Part shown: positions 34,335 through 49,380 of the stretch, piece by piece
Layout: each line of letters begins with the position of its first letter
Position numbering within the stretch: position 1 is the first letter of the stretch
Assembly (NCBI GenBank): GCA_013398295.1
Contig: VZSF01001075.1
Coordinates: 1,178,001-1,242,000, forward strand
Source: Chionis minor
Lineage: Eukaryota; Chordata; Aves; Charadriiformes; Chionididae
Length of the DNA stretch: 64,000 nucleotides
Reading direction: 5' to 3'
The notes under the pieces: model-generated
Told to the model about the DNA's origin: nothing
Database searches by the model: none
What the model saw: only the letters and a program-made list of their open reading frames with translations
Made by a program: the position numbers and the translations under genes

Positions 34335-37300
34335 CTTACTTAGAATGGCAACACCCAGCAGACACCAAGCAAACGTGCAACTGTACAGAAAGACGCACCC
34401 TCAATTCCCAGTGGTTAACCAAATACAAAATTCCAGACATTTAAACTTCAGGCCTGCAGAATATCAGTCTAAAAATAAGAAAAACAGGAAAGTAAATGCG
34501 AAACCATGCAATAGTGTACATTATATATAAAAACAGCTACAAAAAAAGTAAATCAAGAGGCCCTCAAAGATTCAGCCAAGGGAGAAGTACTGTATAAATA
34601 GGAACAAACAGACAAGCAAGTGTTTGGAAGGAGAGCGTACAGAATTTGATTGCTCTATCAGTGACTATGCTGGTTACACAGTACACCTACCAGGAATGCA
34701 TTTTACTATCTAATATTTATCACTTTTGACGGTCACAGGTGTTCCTACTTCAAAAAGATTTTAGCGAATGCCCCTGACTGTGTGACATCTGGATACTGTC
34801 ACCACACTAACAAGAGGTAACTTTTGCCACTAGGCTCTGCTCCGGCAGATGTGGTTTTACTGCCACTGTTCATTTCCTTCCCTGTTAAAATGCAAAACAT
34901 TAGCTTTTACTTACAAATAGACATAACCTGTTCTTTTCTACACCATGAAGTTAGTCCGATCCTTGACACTGTTAGCCCAGCCAAAAGAAATATTAAATAG
35001 AAAAAAGGTTTACTTGCTAGAATACTGGATCAGATTCTCAAGTAATATAAATTAAAGGCCATGGAGCTATTATGAGTGACGCTTTTTATTAAGTATGCTT
35101 AGCATGTTCTCCATGTTGTTAAAAGAGTGCTTAATAAAAAAAACTCAGAAAGGAAATGGAAAATTTTCTGTAAACCTGCAGAGAGAAAAAGCTACTTTGA
35201 GGTAAGGCAGAGGTAAGGGTAAATTTTTATTCCCTTACCCAAAAAACCTCAAAAATCTTTGGAAACGCACTGTGTTAACATCATGTTAAGTCCTGAAGAC
35301 TATCAGTTTCCTTCAGCTGTTCAAGCATTCCTAAGGGCCGGCAGAGGCATGTCCTGGGGACCACACGTCTTCCTTTGGACGGGAAGGACCCCTCACCAGC
35401 TGGCTTTTCATGATGTTTAACTGGTTCCGTGCCAGTGACTTCACGATTTCATTAGGGTTTCAGCTGGTCAATAATGTGACGCTGAGCAGGATCCCTGTCC
35501 CCAGGCCCAAGCCGCCTCACAGCTGGCTGGCTGCAGAACAGCCCACCAAAGGCAGGTTACTTGGCCAAGAGCTGGGGAAACCGGTGCCTGCTGGGGTTGA
35601 GGGAGTCCCATCGAACACTGTTTTGCAAGACCACCTCGTTGCTGGAAAGATTTTTCCTGACAAAATCACAATGGAAGAGATCTATAAAATTTTTTGCAGG
35701 AGGGTTTTTACCAACGTGTACTTTACTATTATCCTTTGCAAAATAAAAGTACCCAAACATAACCTAAAAAGCTATAGCAAAAATATGCTTAACTAAACAA
35801 CTTTCTTTATTAGCTGACTGTAACGTTCATAAATTGTACGTTTTACTGTTAATTGGCAGAAAGACAATAGAATCAATAAGTCTGATTTATGCACAACCCA
35901 CCTGAGAGATCTCAACAATCCAGAGTAAATAAGAGAAAGAGTATTTATGAAGTCAGAAGAAAATTATAGGATAATGTTTAACTAAAAATACTATGGCTTG
36001 TATATTACTAAGGATGGACATAAAATTGCTTCTAGACATTTCTGAAAGTGTGAACATCACTGATTCAACAAAATACCACAAGTGTCTAGGAAAGTTCCAG
36101 TTTTATGTAATGTATTAATATCAATTTATGTCAGATTAGACAGCCTACACTGTCAGGGATATAAACTCTATTCTGTGATCTGAGGGGTTTTTTGCATATT
36201 AAATTATATAAAGCATTCTACGCTTATGCCCAATTCTGTAGGAAATTAAAACCTATGATTATCAGTTGCCTAACAGCATCGATGTTACAAATTGAAGGCT
36301 TTGAATAATGGCCAGCATGCATCTCAGCCCTATTTCAAACTTTTAGAAAATAATCCATTTTTGGCAGACCATCTGACAAGTTCACAACTTTTGATCAAGG
36401 CTTATAATATGTGCCATCAGTATTCTTTTGTTCATCTCATACCTATCAATTTTGTTCATCAAAGCCTAGGGTTGTGTAAAATATGGAAGAAGTTTGCTAT
36501 GTTACGTGGGTCATTTATGGAAATCAAGAACATGATTTAACATTAATATACATAAAAGTGACTAGAAATTATGCACCACAAATCCAGAGCAGTTTGTGGC
36601 TTTTTAAATTCCACTGTATAATACAAAGCATTTTTTCAGTGAGGGACAGAAAAATTCAGGTGGAAAAAAATATAATTACAAAATGGAAATCTAGCTTATT
36701 TGAAGCTATGTAGTATATTAATGTTATTCTCATCACAGCAGGATACTGGTAAATAAGACTTACATCTATGAATATTAATTTTTAAAAGCAAAGGCTAGCA
36801 CCTCTACTTCGAATGCCAACTAACTCCTATGTGTTTCTGAGTTCTGGTAAAGTTTACTGCAGAACTATAGCACCACCACATATGGGATGATCCTTGCTTT
36901 TTATGAAAAGAGTGAAGCAAAGGGTAATCACTACATTAACTGACAATAAATGCAAACGCTATAGAAAGTTGTTTTCATTTTTTGGGAACAGCTGAAAAAA
37001 AAGACATTTGGAAAGCAAGTGTCTCTCACTAATTAGGGCTATCACCATCTCCCTATCAGAAGGTGGGTCTTTGCAGAGAAAGCAGCTGTTCTGAGACACC
37101 AAACAGCAGCGTAACATGGGAGAACCAAAAACTGCTCTATCTTGTTGTTTTGAGTTTTGGAGGAAGATCGTCCATTGAGTGTTCAGTACATTAAGGATGA
37201 CAGTTTATCTCTATTAGAACAAATCCATTCTTCGAGGCAGGGGGAAGGGGGTGTGTTTGCTTTTTATAGCACACGTATCTTTTACATTCAAATTCAGGCA

Positions 37301-40300
37301 CATCCATGCTACCTGTAGTTGCACAGCTCAAACGTAAGCCTATCCTAACTTTTAGTGCAGTATTTGCAATTGCCAATATAAGAGTTTCCCCATTTTGGGA
37401 TCTAGTTGGCTCTAGACTGGAGCCAGAACAGAAGCCAACATACAAAAAGAACACATCATCAGAGCACAGGCTTGACTGCATAACATAATGGTGTGGACTA
37501 GCCAAGATATTCCTAATTATTAGGGTTTAGTGCTGTGCTGTCTTCTGCCACTACCTATTCATCATAACTATTTTTGTAAAACATTTTGTAGAGATTCTAT
37601 TCCATGACTAAAACGTAAAGACTTATGTGCAACAACGAACTGGCACAAAATGAACATAAACTATAGTCTCCTCCCACACCACAATTAAGTGAGAATTCTG
37701 CCTTTATGAAGATTTTCTAAAGCTAATAGAGTTGAACTTGGACACGAGACAGCACAGCGTATATCGTACTAGGAATAGTAGCCTAGCATTCATTCTGTTG
37801 GTTCATTTTATCCTCTCAGAAACACAGCCGTGTTTCTGGCTGCTTAAATAAAACACCTCTCACTTTCTAGGTTTGCATTAGAAGCTTAGCTCGAACGTTA
37901 TCCTTATCCGAAAAGGATCTCTGCTGCAGCAAAGCCTCAGGCTGCAATGAACTTACCAGGGAATTGCAAACAGTCTTTTGCAATACTGCTGTTACCAGAG
38001 TGCTGTCAGAGTGACTCCAGGCCTTGCCAGAGGCTCACACACACCTGCAACTCGGTGACAGGCAGCACCACCCTGGCGACTGCGAGACTGTTGCTGTGAT
38101 TGATGTGACTGAAATTCGGGCTGAAGCAGGGTGACAAACAGATTTTGGAATGAAACTGTGCCGCTTCTGCTGTACCAGTTGTTCTGACAACAGGAGACCG
38201 TCCTGCAGGCTCATGAGTGGGAGCCGCAGAAGCCGGGCAGCGCTGCTGCTCTGCCATGCTACTCCTTAAGTGCTTTGTGCAAAATGGAACCTGATTCCCT
38301 GGGTTGGCCAGGTATGTCTCCCTTTCCCCCGGCAGATCAGAGCTTGCCTAGGAACACAAGGCTAAATTCAGATAAAACTGTAAAGATGTATGTAATCCTG
38401 CTAATGTCAAAATCAATAGCTCCGCCGTTAACACGGCTGAGAATGAAGTCAGCGTGCTGAAATAACTCTGACCGAAAATGCATTTCCTCAATGGCAACTG
38501 ACGTAGCAATCCAGAGTCGCTAATCCACACGTACAGCACGTGCCTTACGTCCTCTCTACACCGAACACACAGGAACTTACTGCCCTATATAAGGGAATGA
38601 AAAAACAACGACAAAACTCTTTCAAGGGACAGCGTAATGAGATTCCAGCCACTTATTTTCTGCTCCTTACTTCCCTTGATTTAACTTTTATTTTCCTGCT
38701 TCTTGACACACACCAACTGTGACTCTGACCCTCTGAGGCTCAGAAGACTGAATTCAGAACTGATGCATAGAAAATAAGTTACATATCTTTAACTACTGAA
38801 GTTAGTTTTATCTTTATAACCAAGTATATGTTAATTAATACAGTTTGAAGTGTGTTCTTATGAGTTAAGTATTCATGAAGTTTTTTGATACAATATAAAG
38901 TAGTCTACGTTGTTGGAAACAGCATTACACTTTCAATCTTCCTAAAGAATGCAAATAAGGTGTATATCCCATGATAAATGCTGAACAAAACATTACGAAT
39001 ATTTAAATTAAAAAGACTAAAAAAAATGGCAAAAAGCTGCAAATATTTTCTTGGATATATTTGCTGTGAGTGTTCAAAAAATTTCTGTAGTTTTAATAAT
39101 ATACTAAACTACGTTTAAAAAAAAGCAAACCAAAATTTCCTCAAAGGCCAAATATTGCTGGACTTCTTAAATGGTGGGTGTGTAGGGATAGAGAGAAAAA
39201 GAATAAAACCACCATGAATTCTCACCAGCTCCTCCAAATTTTATATACCAAAGTTTATAGATTCACAAACATGAGACATTACCATTTCTCTGTAAAAACT
39301 ACGGAGCTTTATTCTGGATTCACTACTGCTCTGATTTGGGCTACATAATATGTAAAATCCACCTCCTCCAGGCTGTACATATAGAAGGTGGAGGAAAAAC
39401 ATAAATAATGAAACTATAACAATGTTTTTCATCTTGTTTTGTAATAGCAAAATGCATTAGCAAGAAATAATCCAGCAGTCTGCTCTACTGACTCTCTTTT
39501 ATCGATTTTTGTTTAGGTTTTGTTGAAATCAACACCTTCTATCAGGGTAAGAATTTCTGTTTCATTTGTTTGTTCATTAAGAACAAGAAAGTGCATAATC
39601 CAGAAAGGCTTGATGTACAGACGAAGCTGTCAAGAGCAATACGAATTCTAACAGAGTAGCTTCTCAAATGTGATAATTACTATTTATTTCATAGGCTTAC
39701 ACATGACATCCCATTATTAAAGTAACTCCCGCTTCAGCTTTTATTATTAACCACACTTTTCAATCTCTTCTCGACCTCAAGCAAAACTGTATTTTTCTGT
39801 ACAGCAACAACAAAAAGCTAACACTCAACATTTACTTTACCAGGAATTATTCTCAAAGCTATTTCCACATTTTAAAAAGGGCCTCATTTGAAAATACCGA
39901 TGGCATCCATTAGAGATTGAAATTGCCCTTTAGAATAGGCTGGATAAATCAAAGTGTAGGGAAAACCAGTAGGACTTTCAAAAGCATTTGGAGCTAGTCC
40001 AAGCTGAGTTCCCCTACAGATCAATGGGGTTTTAACACCACTTTCAAGCACAATAGCGATCAGAAGGGAAGAGCCATGTAGCTGCTTCACGCGGAATTCT
40101 GTCCTCTTACATTGGACAATTTTGGGGACTCCACAGATCAACAAATCTGTACCCGGCCCAGCTGGGTCAACTTATGGTTTCATTCAGAAACACAGGAAAT
40201 AATCTCTTTGTCAATGCTTCGTACAAGCAGATTGCAGTCTGCCACAGGTCCTTACTCAGTGTGTTTTGGCTGCAGATCCTCTTTCCAGCCATTGATTGTT

Positions 40301-43300
40301 ACTACCTCCTTTATTATCCATTATTCCATGAGTATGAAGTGATGAGCTGTCACGATTTTGGTTTAAGCCAAAACGGAGTTTACTACTGCATGGGGGGCAA
40401 TACAAACATACCACCTCCTACAAGCTGGAAAGGCAGATACACCGAACGCCTTCAAACCACCCAGAGTAAACGTCACTCTTTCTTACGGCCATGTAAAGGG
40501 ATCTGTCACATAGTACTATGGCACAGAGTGGAGGGGAAAATAATAAATTGAACCTAAAAGGTGAAATCAGCAAATTCAGAATAAATTTAAAAACCAGTAA
40601 CAACAGCACCAGGAAGAATCACAGGAAAGCAGGAAGGGGAAGAAATGGAAATCCCATGGATCGGGGGAGAGGGAAGAATAATCACATGAAGGACCAGCAA
40701 TCGTTACAACAGGAGCAGGGCAGAAAAGGACATGCCAAACACGGTGTCCAGTGGAAAGAGAGCAAGGAAAGAGTTTAAAAAGAGCAGGAAAGTCAAAGAA
40801 ACTAGTCCAGAGACCACACTTGAGCTTTGAAAAAAGGAAGGGAAATCAGATCAGAGTCTCTTACAGGGCAGGTGAGATCTCAAAGTCTGTGAAATAAATG
40901 TTCTTCCTCAGTGGTTTTATATATATTTTTGTTACATGGATGGTAGATTTTTGATCATATATGCTTTCAGAGATGCAATGCCCTGGCAAAGCACACTAGC
41001 AAATATCACAACACAATAAGTTTGAGAGAAAGCATAGGATTTTAGGGGATTTTCACTGAACATCTTCAAAAAAGCACAGCTGCTGAAAACACTATTGAGA
41101 TCCGTTGGAGATTCCAATAATAAAGACAGTACATATATACCACACAACGAACCCTAAGATTTAGACAGGCTGCTGTCTCCTGACAAACACTTAGCTTTTT
41201 CATTAATAGGGCAACATCAGTCTTGAGGATCCCACTGCTTTTTTGCTGCCCCACGTCAAACAGCACACACAGACAGTCACGCGCTGTTGTCGTGCTTCTT
41301 CATGCCTACAATTTTGATAAATATACCACTATTTGTGTACGCTCAGATTTTCCAATAAAGGTAAAGTTCCCGAACAAAGAAGCAGTAATGAATACCAGCC
41401 ACCAGCACACCAAGGTAAAAAAATATGAAATAGCCTGCAACTATGGACAAAAACATGGACACTGACATGTGCAGTTACTGCCAGTAACAGGGGTGATGAC
41501 CAGCATTCAACCGCTGATGTTCACGCGACTTTAATTTCCTTCTTTTTATGTATTTCTCTGCTGTACTTGTTTTGATATGCTTTTAGTCTAATCAATTCCG
41601 CTGCTTTTTTTCAGTAATTGTAAGTCATACTAGAATTTTTAACAATGTTAATTTTTGGTGAAATAACACTTTTTTGTCTGAATTACTATAATTATATTCA
41701 ATGCACTCTTTATTGCAGCCTATTGTCCAAATGGCTCTGCTGAAGAAATGGAAAAGCTACTATAATATACAAGAATGAAAATTACAAGTAGATCTGATAT
41801 CGTTTAAGTGACTGAAGACTCCCTCCCGCCCCCCAAGATAAAATGCAGTATCCTCAAAACTAGCACCTGTAATCTGTCATACGGAAGAAAGCAGAGATTT
41901 GTAAACCCTTAAGAAACACCTTTGATGTTTACGTTTTTATATTCCTTTGATCAGAGATTAGTTGCTAAAAATGCAGAAAAAGGATCACTTACTGTTACAC
42001 AACGAACTTTAAGAATTAATGTGGAAAAAAGCCCCTAAAATATTGGATTTATTGGCCACCACAGCTGAAATAGAACTCAATTTTAAGCATGAATAAGTAG
42101 AACACTAATCTATAATTTCACCTAAAACATCTCCTAAATGATCTTTTTTACTTAACTGCAGGGAATATGACAAACAGGTCTCAAATGAGCATTGGCATGC
42201 TCTACTATGAATTTCATTATACCACTGAATTCTAATGTTTCAGGAGAGGCGTCACATAGAACTTAATTGATATTCACCAAAAATGGCAACTGTAACAAAA
42301 TTCAGAATAGAATATAGCACCCATCTCCTGCAGCCTTTGTCAGGTGGCATTGTCAGACACACCGGGGTCTGAAAAGTAACACAGAAATAGCAAGAACTAT
42401 CACTTTCAGCCTTAATTCTCTATTTCTCACTTCATTTTAAAAGTATTTAGGTTGGTTTGGGGGGGTTTGTGTGGGGGGTTTTTTTGTGGGTTTTTTTGGT
42501 TTTTTTGTTTGTTTTTTTTTTTTAAATCAAGACACCCTAACATAAAATCACCGGAGTGACAGATAAACGGTAGCTGTTAGGGGACACAGAAATGGGATGC
42601 AACCTCCTAAGATTCAGTGTAAAGCGAATATTGAATTGACACTTGATAATTTTGCCCTTGCACAGGAAAAAAAAAAACAACACATCTCCACATACAGAAG
42701 TAATTATACAACATTTATACTGTACAGCTCATGTTTAAAGGTACAACATATCAAGGAACTGTAAAGTCCACTGATTGAAGGCTGGGTTATATGGATGTTT
42801 CCAAATTATTCCTACCCTATTTTATATGGTTATCCTATGCATTCAGTAAGGATACACATGCATCTTACAGAAAGGTATTTCATATGACGATTTAGAGATA
42901 AATGAACATGAAGATGTAGATACATGAATACAGAGAAAGCACTGAAAATATGCATAGTGAAAAGAATTGGCTTTTCTTTCCTCAGAAGACATGACTTTGC
43001 AACTTTTGCTACGTCATTTTGCTCACAGCAACAAGGGAATTAGTTGTATCCCTTTGTTACTTCACAAGTACGTTATGCGGCTTACTTTACTACGGTTGGT
43101 AAAGCACTTTAATTTCTTGGATGAAAGCTGCTAAAGAAGTGCAAATAATGTCTATTTTTAAAATAATTTCAATCTCGGAGTTATACTTCAAAAATCTCAA
43201 AGCTCTTAGAACAATCTCGCTTTTCTAAAGAGAAATTTGGGATTCTGCCTTAATTAGTGTTGAGGGTGTCAAAAACAACCACAGATCCTACTCAGTCCGA

Positions 43301-46300
43301 TAATCGCCCAAATACCGAATCCTTAACTGTACTGACAACAACATCAAGAACAGCGCTTTGAGACGCTCAACCCAGTGACCTCTATCCAAGCTCTCCTGCG
43401 ACACACCACACCACTTCCAATTCCTCCTCATTCTTTTACCGGCATAAAATTAAGTCAGACTAGCTTGAGAAAGACTGGAAAAGAAAAAAATCTGACACTT
43501 CTAAAAATCCATCTCTCCTCCAGCCTCTATCCTCCATTCAGGTACGAAGAGATGGACGCAGAACGGTGAGCCTTCAGCTCTCCAGACCGAGCTCTGGCAT
43601 GGGGTGTGACATAAATTGATAGTAATAGATGCTGCTACTACTATTTTTTTTTTCCCCTCCTGTCTTTCCAGATTCACCATGAACTACTTGAACATACCAG
43701 CAGCTTCAGCTGTGCTTCCAGTACATATGGAGAACAGTTATTGACGATTATTCAGTTTGACAAGTCTACCAGCAAAACAGCTGAAAATCAAGCAGACGCC
43801 AAAACCAAAATCAGTTTTCACTTCAACTGATACGTTTCCTTCCCCAAGTTAATACAATAGAGGAAGCAGGCAGTGGTGGGTAGCCATGGAGTAGTGCAGG
43901 ACCAGTACGCAAGAGTCCGAACTGATATTCAGAAATGTTAAGGAAAATAAAACTAAAGCACAATCATTTGATCTTTGATATAGGTCTGTAAAGTAGGTTA
44001 GCGACAACGTTTACATTTCACTAATTATGTTATTTTGTCAAGTGGATCTCATCCAGGCTGAACTGAGTGATGTTGCCCCCCACATCATCATCTTGCTAGC
44101 TTGATATCCAACTTCATATACCATGACAAGGCAACATTTTTACGAACAAGCCTAGTGTCTGTGATCTGCCTTCGTATGAAATTAGTTTCTTCCCAAATGC
44201 CTGTTATTCCAGTTGTTAAATTACTTTAAGTCATGCTCCAAGGCATGTATAGTATACTACAATCAAACGGGAACAACACTTTGCATATCATTAAATGCCA
44301 AATTCTTTCTGCCACTCTGGAAACAGAACTGCAGCCAGAAACGTGTGCTTTCTATGCTTCTTTGCAATTCCAATTGCCAAGTGAACACAGGCTGGGGAAG
44401 CGGTTCTGCCAAGTGTCAGTGCTGCATTAATATTGTTATTATTCTTTGGGAGTGAAGTATATAATGCTATTTTCTCCAAAGGCATTATTGATACCAAGGA
44501 TTAGCATTACAATTTGTATAATTATTGCAGTGCCCACAGGACTTCATGTCATCAAATATTTATACAACTCAGTATAGCTGAGTGCAAATGATTTTAGATG
44601 CCTTACTGGACCTTTGGAAGAAAAAAGTGATCATATCGGGTAGCTAATTCAAAGGGAAAGCGTAACAGTATTGTCACAGGATGCTTGAGAGATATTTGGT
44701 CTCAGGATAACCACAAAATATCTTCACGCTACTTTTCTTAATCAAGGGCCCTCAGCTTGCGTGGGTTTTTTTCCTCCTAAGAACCCATCTAATTTTAAGC
44801 ATCCAGTGTCCCCTTGCCATTTCACAAGACGATATCCAGCGTTTGCTTTTTCTGCTTTAGGCCTCCATCCCACAAACACCTGCTGCAGAACACAACGCCT
44901 AATTATCTGATAGTATCTAGTATTAATGTAGCCCTCAGTGACAATATTACAGCTACATTTTTTTTTTTAAACGGCAACAGCAGGATTGCTTATGAAAACC
45001 TCAACCCAACAACAAAGCCACTAATTTATTCCAAAATATAAATTGTAAAATATTTCTAAATTAGAAAGATATCAATGCACTTTGTTCAAAACCCTATATA
45101 ATTTGAAGTCAAAGGCAAACGTCCTTTTTTTTTTTTTCTTGAAGAGACTCAAGGTAGTGCCTTTACCTTTGCCAAGGCTCCAAACCATGACAGATTTTAG
45201 AACAAAGACATACACAGGTTAAAAAATCAAATTTAAAAAAAAGAAAAGTAGTAGTATCAATTCCATACCTTCTCAGGATAGCTGTTCAATGAACAGGCTC
45301 TACCATGACCTCCTCGCTCTAGCACAGGCTGCACAAACTCAAAGGAAGTGCTCAAATGTACTAAGAGAAGAACAGGATCCAGCACTGGGGCCCCATACAG
45401 CTTTCTGGCAGCAGGATCACTGCCTTGTTCGGTAATAAATTTATGCGCCAAGCAAGGGCTGTACAAGCTATTCATATATACTTATTAGTACTCTGAGGAT
45501 TACCCGTGATTCACCTTTCTGCTTTTCTCTATATTTGTTAAATCTGAAGAAACAACTGTACAGAACCTTAACAGAAAGCACCAGGTTTCAAATCACAATA
45601 TGTTTACTGCTGCTTATTGGGTGTCAAACTACCACAAAATGAAAGTCTTGGTTAATTAACTAAATTATCATCAATATAAGCTGCCTTGACATCTAATGAC
45701 ATTTAACAGAGAACATGAAATTACATGGTATTCATCTAATAATGCCCTTGAAAAACAGTCCTTTATTTTATTTGACTTCTTGGACTGCAAGTGAAAAGAA
45801 GGACAACTATAATGATGCCTCCGAGTAGCTGGTACTACTAGTATTTTTAAAAATGGAGTTACTGTTGAACTACGAAGTACTTGACACTTCCCAAGCCCTT
45901 ATTTGTGCAAGTACAACTGTTCTGTCCTGGAAGAGCCCAGTGAATGACAGAGTGTCACTGATCTTTCCTTTGCTACATTCCTGCCTTTCTTTGGAGACTC
46001 CTCCAACTCCTTCTCGCCAGCCCAGGGAGCTCAGCTGCCCTATCCGCACGGAGGAGAGTAGAGCGGAGCCAAAGCTGACACCATGCTCTTGCACTCGTTC
46101 AGGGCTTAACTTGGCTCTTAAAAGGAAAATTGGCCCTCAAATTTTTGAAGCCAACGACTGTTCAGCTAAGTGAGTCTGATGTAGTAACTTACGCTACACG
46201 ACTGATATTTTTAAAGTCCAAACCTCTGGAAATACTAATAATTACAATCTTTTTTCCTCACACTGAAAAGCAGGGTGACTATCACAGAACACAGTCATGT

Positions 46301-49049
46301 ATCAGAAACATCCCAAACGTTAAGATCGATTAAAATGGTATAAACCCTTTCACTTTTTACACAAGTACCATTGCTTAATCTGTTCTCTCAGGTTAGACCA
46401 TGGCGAAAAAGGTGTAGCCTTATGATACCAGATTATCAGTAAGTTCGACTTTGTGTCAGAGACAAGTGAGACATTCAGAAACCAATGAGAAGTTGTTATT
46501 GCTACATAATGCACGTTGTTTAATAAACATACGTGCTGCAAACTGGAAGTAGCGTGCAACAACAAGGTATTACTAGAATAAACCTGTCCACTTCTATTTC
46601 AGTCTTGAAAAGAACTGCATTTGAGATTGTTTGAATAGATAATATTGAAAAGATCAAGAGCAGGACCTAGTAAGTAACTCTCCATTGAAGATAAAGCAAT
46701 TACCAAGTTCACAAGATACTAGGCAACTACAATTTTACTATCAGCATTGTCGAAGAAACAGTATAACCATGGGCTGGGATGTTAAAAACACCTCACGTTA
46801 AGTTTGTCAAAACCTCTATTTTCTTTCCTAAGTGGCTTGTACTTGGTCTCCTGTCACAGTAAGTAGAGGCAATGTTACTTCTGCAAATATCTACAAGTCT
46901 TCTGAAAATTTGTCTTTTCATTTTGCAGCTAGAAAAAGGTTTGCACATTAAAAAAAATCCAAATATAGTATGTGCTGTATTGTATTTTCAACTTTTTCCT
47001 CAAAGTATAGTCTATTTACAACAAAAATTCTGGAACTGGAAGCACTGGAGTGGAAGCAGTACTACACTCTTGCAAAAACAAAGTTAAAAAAGCATGAAGG
47101 AGTATGTGGTATGTGATCTCTCTTCTACCAAGTGGGCTCCTATTCAAAACAGATCAGGACTTTGATGAGTATTTCCTTGGAAAATAATGGGTGCTGAAAG
47201 TGACTTTGGAAGCAGCATAACTAATAAATTTTCCAACTCCTGTGAGATCAAATCAGGTTAACTGAAGCAGCGAACCTGGACCACTGTTTCACCACACTGA
47301 AATATTGTCTCTATCAGAAAATTCAGGTGACTGATTTAATTTTAAGTAAACATCTGAACTTACCACCCCAAGGCATCTCATAGATACCCTTCAACTAAAT
47401 TACACTACTAAAAGCAACTACTAAATAAGAAGAGGATCACTAGTTTCTAGCTCCAGTCTCCTTTTAGCTTGTCTTAACCAAAGCTGTATCACAGTAATTG
47501 CAAATGACTTTACCATCATTAACATTACTAAACTTCATGGAGAAAGCAGTCTGCAGGGACATTAAAATAAAGTCAACTTTGCAAAATTAAAAGACTCTAC
47601 AACTCCTCTTTAAGGCTCTGTGATACTAATTAACAACAATTGCTTTCTGGTTGAGGGTGTCTCTTGGTTGTGTAAATCAGGGGAGATGCTACATTTTGAC
47701 TTACAGCAGATACAGCCAGCTATGGCTTTTGGGGGAAGAGGGGAAAAATCCCACCAAACAACACTCCAACAAAAACGGGTAAACAACTCAGTTCAATGAA
47801 AAAGTATTGAAATGCACACCCATCTCATCCAGGAGACAAGATTTAGACAAAACACTTCATGTTACACGATAGCAATTAGGGAAGGAAGCAGAATTTCAGA
47901 ATTGTCTTCTGAGTAAACACCAGCAGTTTTCGTTCTCGTTTTGTATTAAGTCTTTCCTCACTGATCACAATCTTGGCTGCTTCTTACGCGTGTGTCAAGA
48001 TCTCTGCCCTTTCTGTAACTGATGCGGAGCTGCATGTAGAACAAACGCAGAGAGCTTGGGAACAATCAACACTAAGGAAAATAATATATGCTGCAGTTTC
48101 ACTATCTTGACTTTTTCAGTCATTCCCTTGGGAAAGAAGAAATATCGCTTTTACAATTTTATACGAGGAAAATGTATTGCCATTGTTTGAAAGGGAAGTT
48201 CTTTCTGATTAAGTTTGGAATCATGCTTCAAATTTGTTTTTCCTAATTGCAAACCAAACTTCTATCCTGCTTTAGAAACAATTGTAATATCCAGGCTCCC
48301 CTGAATATCTTGTTATTATCTTCTGCCTATTAAGAAAGAATAATGATTATGCCCAAAGGAAAGGGACACCTCTGGAAATACACAGGACCAAACAGCAGAC
48401 CTGGAAGGGAAAATGATCCATGAGAAACCAAGCCAGAGTTCAAACTTTTCGGGAGGTTCTCACTCCAGATGAACCAGAGCTATGAAATGAGGGTTAGAAT
48501 TAGTATCAGCTAGACCAATGTTATGAGGAATTACAATGAAATCTTTATTTAAATTACTTAAATATGTTTATTTGCAGGGTGCGCATTTTTAGTAACTGAT
48601 TGAGTTGATACAGTAGAGTTCAACTAACAGCAAAGTACTGGTTCTTTGGACTATGCTATCATTGTAAGATGCATTGCTTTCAGACTAATCTGCTGTGACT
48701 TTAGCAGGTGAGGTTTCTTTGTTTTTAGCTCTTAATGTAGATAAAAAGCAATTAAGATATGGGAGATATGAAGACAGCATATGAAGACTTACATTTCCAG
48801 TAAGTACTTATAGCTACATAGTTGGGTTATGGAGAATCTTTAAATTTTGGGCACGCAATACTGAACTCTCACTTGTGTTAAAGATGAGGAAAAGAGTTAG
48901 GGAAAAATATTTACATAATAGAGCATTGTCAAAAAAGGGTATTTGATCATTTTCAGTCCTTAATAATAGCACTTAATATTACCAATAGCATGTTATTTTA
49001 GAAAAAGAATAATTTCTTGGAACGATGGAAATGCTTAACTGGCTGAGTC
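34335..49049. other. Intergenic gene-desert DNA, middle part
   Basis: AT-rich unique DNA. I find no exon or recognisable transposon. A G/T tract lies at 42.45-42.53 kb. A purine-rich patch at about 40.60-40.87 kb has few pyrimidines on the plus strand and produces a Lys/Arg/Gly-rich open frame that looks compositional. An open frame at 35.41-35.80 kb (128 codons) and others of 100-125 codons near 40.2 and 45.9 kb have no recognisable domain, and I do not call them genes. Confidence 0.55.
42450..42525 (+). repeat. G/T-rich low-complexity tract
   Basis: Runs of G (up to seven) and T (up to twelve) alternate, ending in a T-rich segment. The composition matches the tracts at 3.9, 11.75 and 21.0 kb. 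Confidence 0.8.
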
Positions 49050-49077
49050 TGTATAATCTCCAGGAGACTGACTCAGG

Positions 49078-49380
49078 TTAAATTCTGATATCCTTTACCA
49101 GCTCCTCGACAATAATACTGGCTTCAATGGGATGCTGAAGCAAGCGTTGGGAGCACATGCAGCAGCGGTCTGGACCCTGGGCTGCTACTCCTTTCAGAGC
49201 AGATGCCACCACCCTGTCGTTCAGAGAGCTGTCTTTCATTGTTGCCTCTAAGAACCTTGCGTCCTCTTTGTACCACCTCACACATAATTGAGACAGAACC
49301 ACCTCAAGGCCATCCTTGCTCGGTCTGCTTCGCTCCTGGAATTCCCCTCTCAACTGTCCCACTCCCCCCACCCTGGTCAT
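49078..49380 (-). other. Unassigned minus-strand open frame, possible decayed coding fragment
   Basis: An ATG-started frame of 100 codons that stays open another 20 or so codons upstream (VVGHKADWKGPEEF precedes the Met). Local GC is higher than in the flanks. The peptide has the balanced, charged composition of real protein (for example RWYKEDARFLEATMKDSSL, then an amphipathic C-terminal ASIIVEELVKDIRI). I do not recognise a domain. It could be a degraded retroelement or processed pseudogene fragment, or chance. There is no promoter, splice or poly(A) evidence. Confidence 0.2.

Noticed and set aside
35410..35796. 128-codon plus-strand frame
   Set aside because: Not recognisable, ends in AT-rich lysine/asparagine codons, no splice or promoter context.
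40174..40551. 125-codon plus-strand frame rich in Tyr, Cys and Phe
   Set aside because: No domain, no context; judged to be chance.
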